64,000 nucleotides of DNA from Nocardia vulneris (GTDB lineage: Bacteria; Actinomycetota; Actinomycetes; Mycobacteriales; Mycobacteriaceae). A program made the position numbers and the translations under genes. The stretch covers positions 62,001-126,000 of the forward strand of contig NZ_BDCI01000017.1 of the NCBI RefSeq assembly GCF_001613425.1, read 5' to 3'. Of this stretch, positions 17,800 through 25,891 are shown piece by piece (positions within the stretch are counted from its first letter, which is position 1; each line of letters opens with the position of its first letter). The notes below the pieces were generated by a model, which saw only the letters and a list, made by a program, of their open reading frames with translations, was not told the DNA's origin and ran no database searches.

Positions 17800-18299
17800 T
17801 GAGCGAAACGGGCGGAACAACGCAGTCGGCTACCGCCGAGCGCGAGGTCGTGATCAGCCGGATCATCGACGCCCCAAGGGAGTTGGTGTTCGAGGCGTTC
17901 ACCGCCGTCCGGCACCTGTCGCGGTGGTGGGGGCCGGCGGGGTTCTCCACCACCACGCGGGCGTTCGAGTTCCGCGTCGGTGGGGCATGGGATTTCGTGA
18001 TGCACGGGCCGGACGGGACGGACTACCAGGAGTGGATCGCGTGGACCGAGATCACCCCGCCGTCGCGGATCGCGATGCTGCACGGCGAGTCCCGCGACGA
18101 CCCGAACGCCTTCGAATCGGTCCTCACGTTCGCCCCGGATGGTGCGGCGACCCGGATCGAGATGCGAACGGTCTTCCCCACCAAGCAGTTACGCGATGAG
18201 GCGGTAGAGAAGTACCACGCGATCGAGGGCGGCAGGCAGACCCTCGACGGGCTCGCGGCTTACGTCACCGAACTCGTCAGGGCCGGAGCGCAGAGCTGA
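17799..18299 (+). CDS. SRPBCC (AHSA1-like) domain protein
   Basis: This 166-residue START-like helix-grip protein begins with EVVISRIIDAPRELVFEAFT and contains the family WWGPAGF and GGAWDFVMHGPDG segments and the C-terminal long helix. These proteins bind a hydrophobic ligand and are very often the second gene after an ArsR repressor. GGAG lies just before the ATG, and the start overlaps the arsR stop by one base. The ligand is unknown. It may sense or detoxify the compound to which the ArsR protein responds, which is inference from the operon. Confidence 0.9.
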   Translation: MSETGGTTQSATAEREVVISRIIDAPRELVFEAFTAVRHLSRWWGPAGFSTTTRAFEFRVGGAWDFVMHGPDGTDYQEWIAWTEITPPSRIAMLHGESRDDPNAFESVLTFAPDGAATRIEMRTVFPTKQLRDEAVEKYHAIEGGRQTLDGLAAYVTELVRAGAQS

Positions 18300-18919
18300 T
18301 GGCCGGGAAGGTCTTCTTCAGCGTGTCCATGTCGCTGGACGGGTTCATCGCGCCCGAATCCCCCGAGGAATTGATGGGCCGGCAGTGGCAGGAACTGCAC
18401 CGGTGGATGTTTCCGTTGCGGTTCACCCGGGAGAACCTGAAGCTCGGCGCCGGCGGCGAGGAGGGCCGCGACAACGACATCGCGCGCGAAACCCACGAGC
18501 GCACCGGCGCGAGTGTCATGGGCAAGCGCATGTTCGACGCCGGTGAACCCGCCTGGCCTGAGGACGCGCCGTTCCATACCCCGGTCTTCGTCGTGACCCA
18601 CGAGCAGCGCGACCCCTGGAAACGATTGGGCGGGACCACCTTCCATTTCATCAACGAGGGCATCGAATCCGCCCTCGACCAAGCCCGCGCGGCCGCGGGC
18701 GACCGGGACGTCCGGATCGCGGGCGGCGGCGCAACGATCCTGGCGTACGTGAACGCCGGACTGATCGACGAGTTCACCGTCGCGGTCTCACCAGTGCTGT
18801 TCGGCTCCGGAATCCGCCTGTTCGAGGGCGTCGACGCGAGCCGCGTAGCCCTGCAGCAGATCCGCGCAGAGCCGACGCAGCGGGTAACCCACCTGACCTA
18901 CGCCGTCCGAGCACGGTAG
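18299..18919 (+). CDS. Dihydrofolate reductase family protein (RibD C-terminal type)
   Basis: This 206-residue RibD_C/DHFR-like reductase begins with GKVFFSVSMSLDGFIAP, the family signature. It continues with GASVMGKRMFDAGEPAW and the NADPH-binding IAGGGATILAYVNAGLIDE. Its start overlaps the SRPBCC stop by one base, so all three genes are one operon. Members of this non-folate group reduce unknown substrates and recur in arsR-SRPBCC operons. It is the last gene before a 114-bp non-coding gap. Confidence 0.9.
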   Translation: MAGKVFFSVSMSLDGFIAPESPEELMGRQWQELHRWMFPLRFTRENLKLGAGGEEGRDNDIARETHERTGASVMGKRMFDAGEPAWPEDAPFHTPVFVVTHEQRDPWKRLGGTTFHFINEGIESALDQARAAAGDRDVRIAGGGATILAYVNAGLIDEFTVAVSPVLFGSGIRLFEGVDASRVALQQIRAEPTQRVTHLTYAVRAR

Positions 18920-19033
18920 CGGCTCGCCCCAACGCTTCCGGGGCGACAGGCGGTCCAGGCCAGGCGCCCGCAGGGAAGCCGACTACGCCAGGATGAAAGT
19001 CATTGCAGGGAAGGGCATTTCGGCGAAGTCCTG

Positions 19034-19975
19034 TCAGCCGTTGACGTGCTGATCGATTTGCACGGTCAACTCGAGCGCGTCCAATGCCGACGCCGGAGTG
19101 ATCAGGTTCGTGGCTTCGGCACCCAGACAGGCCAAGACGTGCTCGATCATGCTCGTGTACGGGTCGCCACCGGGCAGGTCGATACGCTGCACGTCATCGG
19201 CGGTGTACACGGTGACCACGGAATCGGGCTTGCCGTCGTAACCCTGCGTGGAGGTGGACTCGAGGATGGCGTCGGCGAAGGTGGCCCGATAGCCGCCGCG
19301 CGCGCCGTAGCTCATCGGCATCATGGACGAGGACGAACACCGCGCGCTCGCATGCGGATAGCCGAATACGACATCCACCACCCCGGACTCCGTACCACCC
19401 GCTGCCGCAACAACTTCGACAGTGTCGGGCATACCCAGAACGGAGATGAGCAGGTCGAAATCGCTGTGCATCATGTCCATCGGGACGGCGGACAAGCCGA
19501 GATTCGCACCCGGCCAGAGCGGCGCGGTGTTCAGCTCGATCGCCAGGTGACGTAATGGCCCATAGGTCTTTTCGGCGACCGCGTCGAACAGCAGCCGGTT
19601 CGACGGGAGGAAGCGTTCGAACATGTCCACGAACACCTGCCGGTCACTGGCCGCGGCCGCGGCGGTCACCGCCCGGGCCGCATCCAGGTCCGCCGCGAGC
19701 GGCAGCTCGGTCAGCACATGCTTGCCCGCGGCCAGGCCACGCAGCACCATCGCCGCGTGCAGGCTCGTCGGCAGGCAGATATCGATCAGGTCGATGTCCG
19801 AGTCGTCGAACACGACATCGAGATCGGTGGTGGTCGCGAAGCCGAAACTGTCGGTGAACCACTGCAGCGCTTCGGTTCTGCGGCCGAAGACGATCACCTT
19901 CACGTCGTCGCGAGCGGCGTACACCGCTGCGTGCGCTTGCGCGAAACCCGTGCCCAGCAATCCGATCTTTCTCAC
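19034..19975 (-). CDS. Gfo/Idh/MocA family oxidoreductase, atypical active site
   Basis: This 313-residue NAD(P)-dependent sugar-dehydrogenase-like protein starts at GTG with GAGGAG upstream. The Rossmann motif GLLGTGFAQAH is at the N-terminus and the ICLPTSLHA segment near residue 70. The usual catalytic EKP motif reads ELP here (HVLTELPLA, near residue 92), so the conserved Lys is replaced by Leu. The C-terminal domain contains PMDMMHSDFDLL, the family's His/Asp helix. With the Lys missing, catalysis may be altered or lost. The gene is divergent from the WYL regulator. Confidence 0.82.
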   Translation of the reverse strand: MRKIGLLGTGFAQAHAAVYAARDDVKVIVFGRRTEALQWFTDSFGFATTTDLDVVFDDSDIDLIDICLPTSLHAAMVLRGLAAGKHVLTELPLAADLDAARAVTAAAAASDRQVFVDMFERFLPSNRLLFDAVAEKTYGPLRHLAIELNTAPLWPGANLGLSAVPMDMMHSDFDLLISVLGMPDTVEVVAAAGGTESGVVDVVFGYPHASARCSSSSMMPMSYGARGGYRATFADAILESTSTQGYDGKPDSVVTVYTADDVQRIDLPGGDPYTSMIEHVLACLGAEATNLITPASALDALELTVQIDQHVNG

Positions 19976-20042
19976 TCGCTTCTCCTCGTCTGTGCGTCAG
20001 ATACGAACAAAAGCGAAGGTAGAACGGCTATAGGACGTTCAG

Positions 20043-20060
20043 TGTCCTCTTAGCGGGACA
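20043..20060. promoter_or_regulatory. TGTCC-N8-GGACA inverted repeat between Gfo/Idh and WYL genes
   Basis: A perfect 5-bp inverted repeat with an 8-bp spacer lies 11 bases before the WYL regulator ATG. It is placed to act as that regulator's own operator and may also control the divergent Gfo/Idh gene. The assignment rests on position and symmetry only. Confidence 0.4.
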
Positions 20061-20070
20061 GAATCGTGGC

Positions 20071-21042
20071 ATGCGTGATCCCTCCGGTCGACTGCTCCGA
20101 CTGCTGACGCTGCTCCAGTCGCCGCGCGAATGGTCCGGCGGCGAGCTGGCCGAACGGCTCGGCGTGACGGTGCGCACCATACGGCGCGACGTGGACCGGC
20201 TCCGGGACCTCGGGTACCCGGTGCACGCCAGCCACGGCAACACCGGCGGCTACCGGCTCACCGCGGGGACGGCGATGCCGCCGCTGGTGCTCGACGACGA
20301 AGAGGCCATCGCGATAGCGGTCGGGATGCGTGCGGCGACGACCGCGGCCGTCACCGGCATCGACGACGCGTCGATTCGCGCGCTCGCCAAACTGGAGCAG
20401 GTGCTGCCCGGCCGGTTGCGGACCCGGGTGACCGCGGTGTCACAGACCGCCGTGACCGGGGCGACCGGCGGGGCCACCGCCGATCCAGAGATCCTGGCCG
20501 CGCTCGCGAGCGCCTGTGTCGCGCACGAGAAGATCCGCTTCACGTATACGAAAGCCGACGGGACGACGACGAAACGGTTCGCCGAACCCCACCAGGTCGT
20601 GGCGGCCGGACGGCGTTGGTACCTGCTCGGTTTCGACCGCGACCGCGACGACTGGCGAACCTTCCGCCTCGACCGCGTCACCGCGATCCACCGCACCGGC
20701 CTCCGCGTACCGGCCCGGTCCCTGCCGGGCGGCCTCGACGCCGCAACCTGGTTGATCCGTTCGCTGGCCGCCAAATCCGGCTCGGTGCGCGCCCGGGTGC
20801 TACTGCACCAACCGATCGCGCAGGCCGGTCCACAGCTCGCGGCACGGCAGGGCGTACTGGAATCCATCGACGAATCCCGTTGCCTGCTGACCACATTCCC
20901 CGACACACCGCAGTATCTCGCGTACAGCATCGCACTCCTACCGATGCCGTACACCCTGCTCGAACCCACCGAGGTCGCACAGCACCTGCGCGAAATGGCC
21001 GAGCGCGCCGCCGCAGCAACCGCCCACCTCCCCGACCCCTGA
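20071..21042 (+). CDS. YafY-type WYL-domain transcriptional regulator
   Basis: This 323-residue protein has an N-terminal HTH_11 domain (RLLRLLTLLQSPREWSGGELAERLGVTVRTIRRDVDRLRDLGYPV) followed by the WYL ligand-binding domain. The WYL segment is recognisable as RRWYLLGFDRDRDDWRTFRLDRV near residues 190-210, and a WCX-like C-terminal extension completes the protein. These regulators bind nucleic acid or small-molecule ligands. It is transcribed divergently from the Gfo/Idh gene across an inverted repeat and probably controls it. Confidence 0.9.
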   Translation: MRDPSGRLLRLLTLLQSPREWSGGELAERLGVTVRTIRRDVDRLRDLGYPVHASHGNTGGYRLTAGTAMPPLVLDDEEAIAIAVGMRAATTAAVTGIDDASIRALAKLEQVLPGRLRTRVTAVSQTAVTGATGGATADPEILAALASACVAHEKIRFTYTKADGTTTKRFAEPHQVVAAGRRWYLLGFDRDRDDWRTFRLDRVTAIHRTGLRVPARSLPGGLDAATWLIRSLAAKSGSVRARVLLHQPIAQAGPQLAARQGVLESIDESRCLLTTFPDTPQYLAYSIALLPMPYTLLEPTEVAQHLREMAERAAAATAHLPDP

Positions 21043-21103
21043 CCCGCCCGTTGCCCGCCTCGGCTACCTGAGCTTGCCCAAAGCCAAAGTTATCTTGGCC
21101 CGC

Positions 21104-22564
21104 TCACGCGGTACTGGTGGTTCGGGTGGTTTGGGGTGCGCGGGCGGTGACTTGCATTCGCAGCTGCCGCGGTTGGGGCACTACGGCCAGGGTGGGGCTG
21201 GTGTCGGTGCCGGGGACGGTGTGCAGTTGCCATCGAGCGGCGATGGTTGCCAATGCGAGGGTGGCTTCGGCCAGGGCGAAGGTGTCGCCGATGCATTTGC
21301 GGGCGCCGGCCGCGAACGGCAGCATCGCGTCGCGTGGGGGTGGCGTGCCGCGGTCGGGCGCGAAGCGGTCCGGGTCGAAACGTTCGGGGTCGGGGTACAG
21401 GTCGGCTCGATGCTGGATCAGGTACGAGCTGTAGATGACGGTGGTGCCGGCGACCAGCGAATACCCGCCGAGTTCGGTGTCCTCGGTCACCGTGCGAGTC
21501 TGCAGCCAGCCGGGCGGGTGCAGGCGCAGGACTTCGTCGATCACCTGTCCGGTGAACTGCAGACTCGGCAGGTCCGCACTGACCGCGGGGCGGCCGGCCA
21601 GCACGGTGTCGACCTCGGCGTGCACGCGGGCGGCGAACTCGGGGTGCTGGTCGAGCAGGATCAGCGCCCAGGCCAATGTCGCGGCGCTGGTGTCGGTGCC
21701 CGCGAAGAAGAATGTGAGCACCTGATCGACGATCTCGCCTTCGGTCAGTTGCCCGCCGCCCTGACTGTCGTGGGCAAACACCAAGGCCGAGAACAGATCA
21801 CCGCGATCGTCGCCCGCGGCGCGGCGCGCGGCCACCAGCTCCCCGAGGATGGCCCGCGCCTCGGCCGCCGCGTCGATGCAGGCCCGGTTGCCCACGATCG
21901 GCCACCGGCGCATCCACTCCGGCACGATCGCGTGCCGCATCGCACCGGCGAAAACCGCTTCGACGTCGTGCAGGAGCCGTGCCTGGGTCGCCTCCGAGAT
22001 CGCCTGATCGAACAGCGTCGCCGCGATCACGCGGGCGGCGAAGGTGTGCAGTTCGGCTTTCACATCGACGACCTGCCCGTCCGGCCAGGAGTCGACCAGC
22101 TCGGCGATCTTCTGGGCCATCACGGGTGTGTACCCGGTGAGGCGCTTGGCATGGAACGCGGGTTGCAGCAGCCGGCGTTGCCGGCGATGCTTCGCGTGCG
22201 GGCACGTCGCCAGGCCCTCCCCGACCAGCTCGCGTCCGCTGTCGAACAGCGGTCCGCCCTTGTCGAAGATGCGGTCCTGACGCAGCACCTGCCTGGTCAG
22301 TTCGAGATCGCAGATCACCACCGCCGTCATCGGTCCCAGTCCGATCCCGACCAGGTCACCGTGCGCAGGCAGAGAAGTCATGAACCCCAACGGATCTCGC
22401 ATCAGCGGCACCAGGTGCCCCAGCACCGGCAGCCGGCCCGGCGCTACCGCGATCGGCGCGGCCGCGCGCTGTCTCGCAGCGCTTTCGACCGCGACGACGG
22501 GCCCTCGGCCCGTCACCCGGCGAACCGTCTTTACCATCCACCGATTCGGTGACCGCTCGTCCAT
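21104..22564 (-). CDS. Cytochrome P450 (CYP170/CYP183-like)
   Basis: This 486-residue P450 has a hydrophobic N-terminal part and the proline-rich start APGRLPVLGH. The I-helix motif FFFAGTDTSAATL is near residue 285, the K-helix EVLRLHPPGW near 345, and the haem motif FAAGARKCIGD near 425. The C-helix WxxxR equivalent is replaced by HRRQRRLLQPAFH. The overall look resembles terpene-associated P450s of streptomycetes, but no terpene synthase is adjacent. The start ATG 22564 has GGGAG eight bases upstream. The long palindrome at 22650 lies between it and the divergent membrane-protein gene. Confidence 0.9.
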   Translation of the reverse strand: MDERSPNRWMVKTVRRVTGRGPVVAVESAARQRAAAPIAVAPGRLPVLGHLVPLMRDPLGFMTSLPAHGDLVGIGLGPMTAVVICDLELTRQVLRQDRIFDKGGPLFDSGRELVGEGLATCPHAKHRRQRRLLQPAFHAKRLTGYTPVMAQKIAELVDSWPDGQVVDVKAELHTFAARVIAATLFDQAISEATQARLLHDVEAVFAGAMRHAIVPEWMRRWPIVGNRACIDAAAEARAILGELVAARRAAGDDRGDLFSALVFAHDSQGGGQLTEGEIVDQVLTFFFAGTDTSAATLAWALILLDQHPEFAARVHAEVDTVLAGRPAVSADLPSLQFTGQVIDEVLRLHPPGWLQTRTVTEDTELGGYSLVAGTTVIYSSYLIQHRADLYPDPERFDPDRFAPDRGTPPPRDAMLPFAAGARKCIGDTFALAEATLALATIAARWQLHTVPGTDTSPTLAVVPQPRQLRMQVTARAPQTTRTTSTA

Positions 22565-22649
22565 GACCGACTCCCTACCGCAAGACCACCCACCATTGTC
22601 GGCAATCCCGAACGGCACCACTACCACCCGACGGGGTGGATTCTCGCCA

Positions 22650-22683
22650 AGTCTTGCGCGGTTAATATTAACTATGCAAGACT
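22650..22683. promoter_or_regulatory. 34-bp palindrome, MarR-type operator, copy 1
   Basis: This is a perfect nested palindrome: AGTCTTGC, three bases, GTTAATATTAAC, three bases, GCAAGACT. It lies between the divergent P450 and DUF6790-type genes, seven bases before the latter's ATG. The same GTCTTGC / GTTAATATTAAC / GCAAGAC layout recurs at 37194-37225, and its centre recurs at 28127-28140. Confidence 0.75.
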
Positions 22684-22689
22684 CTTCGT

Positions 22690-23256
22690 ATGAGCACACC
22701 GACTTACCTCACGCAGACCGCCTTCCCCCTGATCTGGCCGCTCATCGCGGTCGTCGGCGCCGTCGTCCGGACTCGGCACAGCACCTCCCGGCAGGCCACA
22801 CTGGAGACCTGGCAGCGGTGGTGGGCCGTCGCGGCCCTGGGCTGCGGCAGCCTGTGGATGACGGTCGCGTTCCTGACCATCCCGGAAAAGATGGCGACGA
22901 CCATCGGCTTCGCCGCCACACCGTTCCAGTTCGAAATCGCCTTCGCCAACCTCGGACTCGCCGTGATGGCCTTCCGCGCGGCCTCGCCCTCGGCCACTGC
23001 CCGCGAACGCATCACCGTCGGCCTCGGCGCCGGAATGTTCTTGTGGGGCGCGTTGATCGGCCACGTCTACCAGTGGTTCGCACACGGCGACCACGCCCCG
23101 GGCAACACCGGCGGCGTCCTGGTCTGCGACCTGCTCTTCCCGGGGGTGCTGATCGCCCTCGCCTGGTACTCGCAGCGACTTGCTACCAACGAAACCGCAA
23201 CCGCCACAGGCCCGTCGAGCAACTCCGCACCGGAGGTCGGCAGCCTGCGGGTCTGA
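22690..23256 (+). CDS. Membrane protein of the DUF6790 type
   Basis: This 188-residue integral membrane protein has about five hydrophobic segments: residues 8-26, 45-63, 75-95, 112-128 and 145-160. The conserved-looking loop IGHVYQWFAHGDHAPGNTGGVL near residues 121-142 resembles the DUF6790 family (recognised from memory, not searched). Function is unknown. No ribosome site is visible, and the ATG follows the long palindrome by only seven bases, so transcription may start at the ATG under control of that operator. The tail after residue 165 is low in complexity. Confidence 0.7.
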   Translation: MSTPTYLTQTAFPLIWPLIAVVGAVVRTRHSTSRQATLETWQRWWAVAALGCGSLWMTVAFLTIPEKMATTIGFAATPFQFEIAFANLGLAVMAFRAASPSATARERITVGLGAGMFLWGALIGHVYQWFAHGDHAPGNTGGVLVCDLLFPGVLIALAWYSQRLATNETATATGPSSNSAPEVGSLRV

Positions 23257-23434
23257 ACAGCCCGGTCGTGATCAGCGGCGGAATCGGTGCCATCGGCATT
23301 CGAGCCGCCGCAGACGCGCGGCTGCCGCAGGACAAGGTCGCCGAGACACGCCGAGAGTTCGACTTTTCGCCGACACGCCCGAAATCGCCTTCACACCAAC
23401 GTCTTCCGGTAGCGCACCCACCGACGGCGCTATA

Positions 23435-23460
23435 TGCTTTTGCACCTAGATGCAAAAGCA
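23435..23460. promoter_or_regulatory. 10-bp inverted repeat, PadR operator
   Basis: A perfect TGCTTTTGCA-N6-TGCAAAAGCA inverted repeat lies 20 bases upstream of the padR ATG. GCACCTA is also repeated directly across it (from 23442 and from 23458). Its AT-rich arms in GC-rich DNA and its position make it the likely autoregulatory operator of the PadR-sulfatase operon. Confidence 0.7.
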
Positions 23461-23480
23461 CCTAAGTCAGAGAGGGCGCG

Positions 23481-24086
23481 ATGAAGCTCGAATTCCCGCT
23501 CCTGGGTCTGGTGGCAGCCCGGGCCATGAGCGGCTACGACATCAAGCGGTGGTGCGAGGTGGAAGGCAAGTTCGTCGGCCTCGACCGCCATGGCAGCCAG
23601 ATCTACCGCGAACTGAACCGGATGCAGGCCGAAGGCTCGGTCGAGTCGCGGACCGATCCCCGCGACGGCGGACCGGACGCGAAGATCTACACCGTCACCG
23701 AGGCCGGGATGCAACGGCTACGGCACTGGGTGCGTTCCTCGTACGTACCGCCACGCCGATTCCAGGACCCCGAGTTCGCATTCCGGCTCCGCGTCGGCAT
23801 GATGCTGCGCGAACCCGGCATGCTCGACCTCGTGCGCGAAGAACTGGCTGCGCGACGGGAACAGGTGCGGCTCAACCGAAACCGCCCGTACGACACCGAG
23901 ACCGACGCCGACCGCGCCGACATCGATGCCGAGGCACTGGATTTCATCGCCCATCAGATCCGGCACCAGGGCGAGCGGCAGATCGACGCATGGATCGCGT
24001 GGCTCGAGCAGTTACAGGAGGTGATGCAAGCCCGCGCCGATGCCGCGGCGACCGAGCGCTCCGGCCGTTCGAAGGCGAGCAGCTGA
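23481..24086 (+). CDS. PadR family transcriptional regulator
   Basis: This 201-residue PadR-like regulator has an N-terminal winged helix (KLEFPLLGLVAARAMSGYDIKRW ... IYRELNRMQAEGSVESR) and a C-terminal helical dimerisation domain (about residues 95-185) rich in Arg and Glu. The wing is DGGPDAKIYTVTEAG. GAGAGGG lies before the ATG. Its stop overlaps the sulfatase ATG by one base. It probably represses the sulfatase-MFS-FGE operon from the inverted repeat at 23435 and releases it when a sulfated substrate or product binds. The ligand is inference. Confidence 0.9.
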   Translation: MKLEFPLLGLVAARAMSGYDIKRWCEVEGKFVGLDRHGSQIYRELNRMQAEGSVESRTDPRDGGPDAKIYTVTEAGMQRLRHWVRSSYVPPRRFQDPEFAFRLRVGMMLREPGMLDLVREELAARREQVRLNRNRPYDTETDADRADIDAEALDFIAHQIRHQGERQIDAWIAWLEQLQEVMQARADAAATERSGRSKASS

Positions 24087-25858
24087 TGCGCGCGGTTCTG
24101 ATGTTGTTCGACAGTCTCAACCTCCGGTTCCTACCGCCCTACGGCGCGGACTGGGTGCACGCCCCGAACTTCACCCGGCTCGCCGCCCACACCGTGCGGT
24201 TCGAGCACTGCTACGGCGGTTCGATGCCGTGCATGCCCGCCCGCCGGGAGATGCACACCGGCCGCCACAACTTCCTGCACCGATCCTGGGGCCCGCTGGA
24301 ACCCTTCGACGATTCGGTGCCCGAAATGCTTTCCGCCGCTGGGATATATCCGCACCTCGTCACCGATCATCCGCACTACTGGGAGGACGGCGGAGCGACC
24401 TACCACACCCGGTTCCGCACCTTCGAGTTCTTCCGCGGACAAGAAGGCGACGCGTGGAAAGGTCAGGTCGCCGATCCGCCGCAACCGCAGAGCCCGCGCC
24501 GGGTCCGCCACCACCTGTGGCGGCAGGATCTGGTGAACCGGCAGTACCTGACCGAAGCGGCCGATCACCCCCAGATCCGGACCGTGCACGCCGGGCTCGA
24601 GTTCATCCGCGCCAATCGTTCCGAGGACGCGTGGTTCTTGCAGATCGAGTGCTTCGACCCGCACGAGCCGTACTTCTCCCACCGCGAACACCGGCGCCAC
24701 TACCCTGCCCTGAACACCCCCGGCGAGGCCCCGGCGTGGCCCGATTACAAACGGGCGACCGAGGATTCGGACACCGTGCAGCGCACGCAGGCCGAGTACG
24801 CGGCGCTGTTGACCATGTGCGACGCGTCGCTGGGCCGGGTCCTCGACCTCTTCGACGAGCTGAACCTGTGGGACGACACGCTGCTGATCGTGTGCACCGA
24901 CCACGGCTTCCTGCTCGGTGAGCACGGCTGGTGGGGCAAGAACGTGCAGCCCTGGTACGACGAGAACATCCATACGCCGCTGTTCGTCTGGGATCCGGTG
25001 GCCCGCACGCAGGCGGGCATCTGCCCGGAACTGGTCCAGACGATCGACTTCGGCCCTACGCTGCTGGATTTCTTCGACCTGGAACCGACCGCGGACATGC
25101 GCGGGCGGTCCCTGCTGCCGTTGCTGCGCGAACCGGTACCGGGCACCCACCGCACCGGCGCGCTGTTCGGGATCTTCGGCGGACACGTCAACGTCACCGA
25201 CGGTCGGTATGTGTATCTGCGCGCCCCGGCCGCACCGGGCAACGCGCCGCTTTTCGAGCACACCCTGATGCCCACGCACATGGCATCCCGTTTCACCCCG
25301 GCGGAATTGGCGAACGCACAGCTCGTCGACCCGCTCCCGTTCACCAAGAATGCCCCGGTGCTGCGGATGCCCGGCTTCGCCGTCGGCGATCCGTTCACCT
25401 TCGGTACCGCCCTGTTCGACCTGGAAACCGACCCGCACCAAGAGAATCCGATCGTCGACGACGATCTCGAATTGCGCATGGTCACGCTCCTGCTGGAACT
25501 CATGCGGGCCAACGACGCGCCGGACTCCCAGTTCACCCGGCTCGGCCTGCCGCTCGACGGGCCTGCCGATTCGCGGCATCTACTGGCTCGTGCGCAACTG
25601 CAGAACTATCTGGAAGCCGTTGCGCCGCTACCGGTCCCGGCGGACTTTCCGACCGGGCGCCCAGGCGTGAACACACCGATCACCGATCTGCTCGCGGCCG
25701 CGAGCACCCGCGCGATCGTCGAGGCCGCGCTCGGTCCGGCGATCGCCGACATCGCCGCACAGACCGGCTCGGCCACCCTGCTCGACCTCGCCGACTTCAG
25801 CCCGATGCTGACCAGGCGAATTCTCTTTCAGCTCGATCGGGCACTGGCCGCAAGCTGA
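24086..25858 (+). CDS. Type I sulfatase
   Basis: This 590-residue alkaline-phosphatase-fold sulfatase carries the sequence CMPAR at residues 49-53, the CxPxR sulfatase consensus whose Cys is converted to formylglycine. Calcium ligands are FDSLN at the N-terminus and TDHG near residue 272. The ECFDPHEPYF stretch near residue 190 carries further active-site residues. No signal peptide is present, so it acts in the cytosol, in line with a transporter gene following. The C-terminal third is longer than in many sulfatases. The start overlaps the padR stop by one base. The neighbouring FGE gene supplies the maturation enzyme. Confidence 0.92.
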   Translation: MRAVLMLFDSLNLRFLPPYGADWVHAPNFTRLAAHTVRFEHCYGGSMPCMPARREMHTGRHNFLHRSWGPLEPFDDSVPEMLSAAGIYPHLVTDHPHYWEDGGATYHTRFRTFEFFRGQEGDAWKGQVADPPQPQSPRRVRHHLWRQDLVNRQYLTEAADHPQIRTVHAGLEFIRANRSEDAWFLQIECFDPHEPYFSHREHRRHYPALNTPGEAPAWPDYKRATEDSDTVQRTQAEYAALLTMCDASLGRVLDLFDELNLWDDTLLIVCTDHGFLLGEHGWWGKNVQPWYDENIHTPLFVWDPVARTQAGICPELVQTIDFGPTLLDFFDLEPTADMRGRSLLPLLREPVPGTHRTGALFGIFGGHVNVTDGRYVYLRAPAAPGNAPLFEHTLMPTHMASRFTPAELANAQLVDPLPFTKNAPVLRMPGFAVGDPFTFGTALFDLETDPHQENPIVDDDLELRMVTLLLELMRANDAPDSQFTRLGLPLDGPADSRHLLARAQLQNYLEAVAPLPVPADFPTGRPGVNTPITDLLAAASTRAIVEAALGPAIADIAAQTGSATLLDLADFSPMLTRRILFQLDRALAAS

Positions 25859-25891
25859 GCGGCCTTCGCTCCACTCCACCAGAGGCACACC

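Noticed and set aside
21104..22564. Terpene biosynthetic cluster
   Set aside because: The P450 resembles terpene-linked CYPs but no terpene synthase or prenyl-transferase gene is present.
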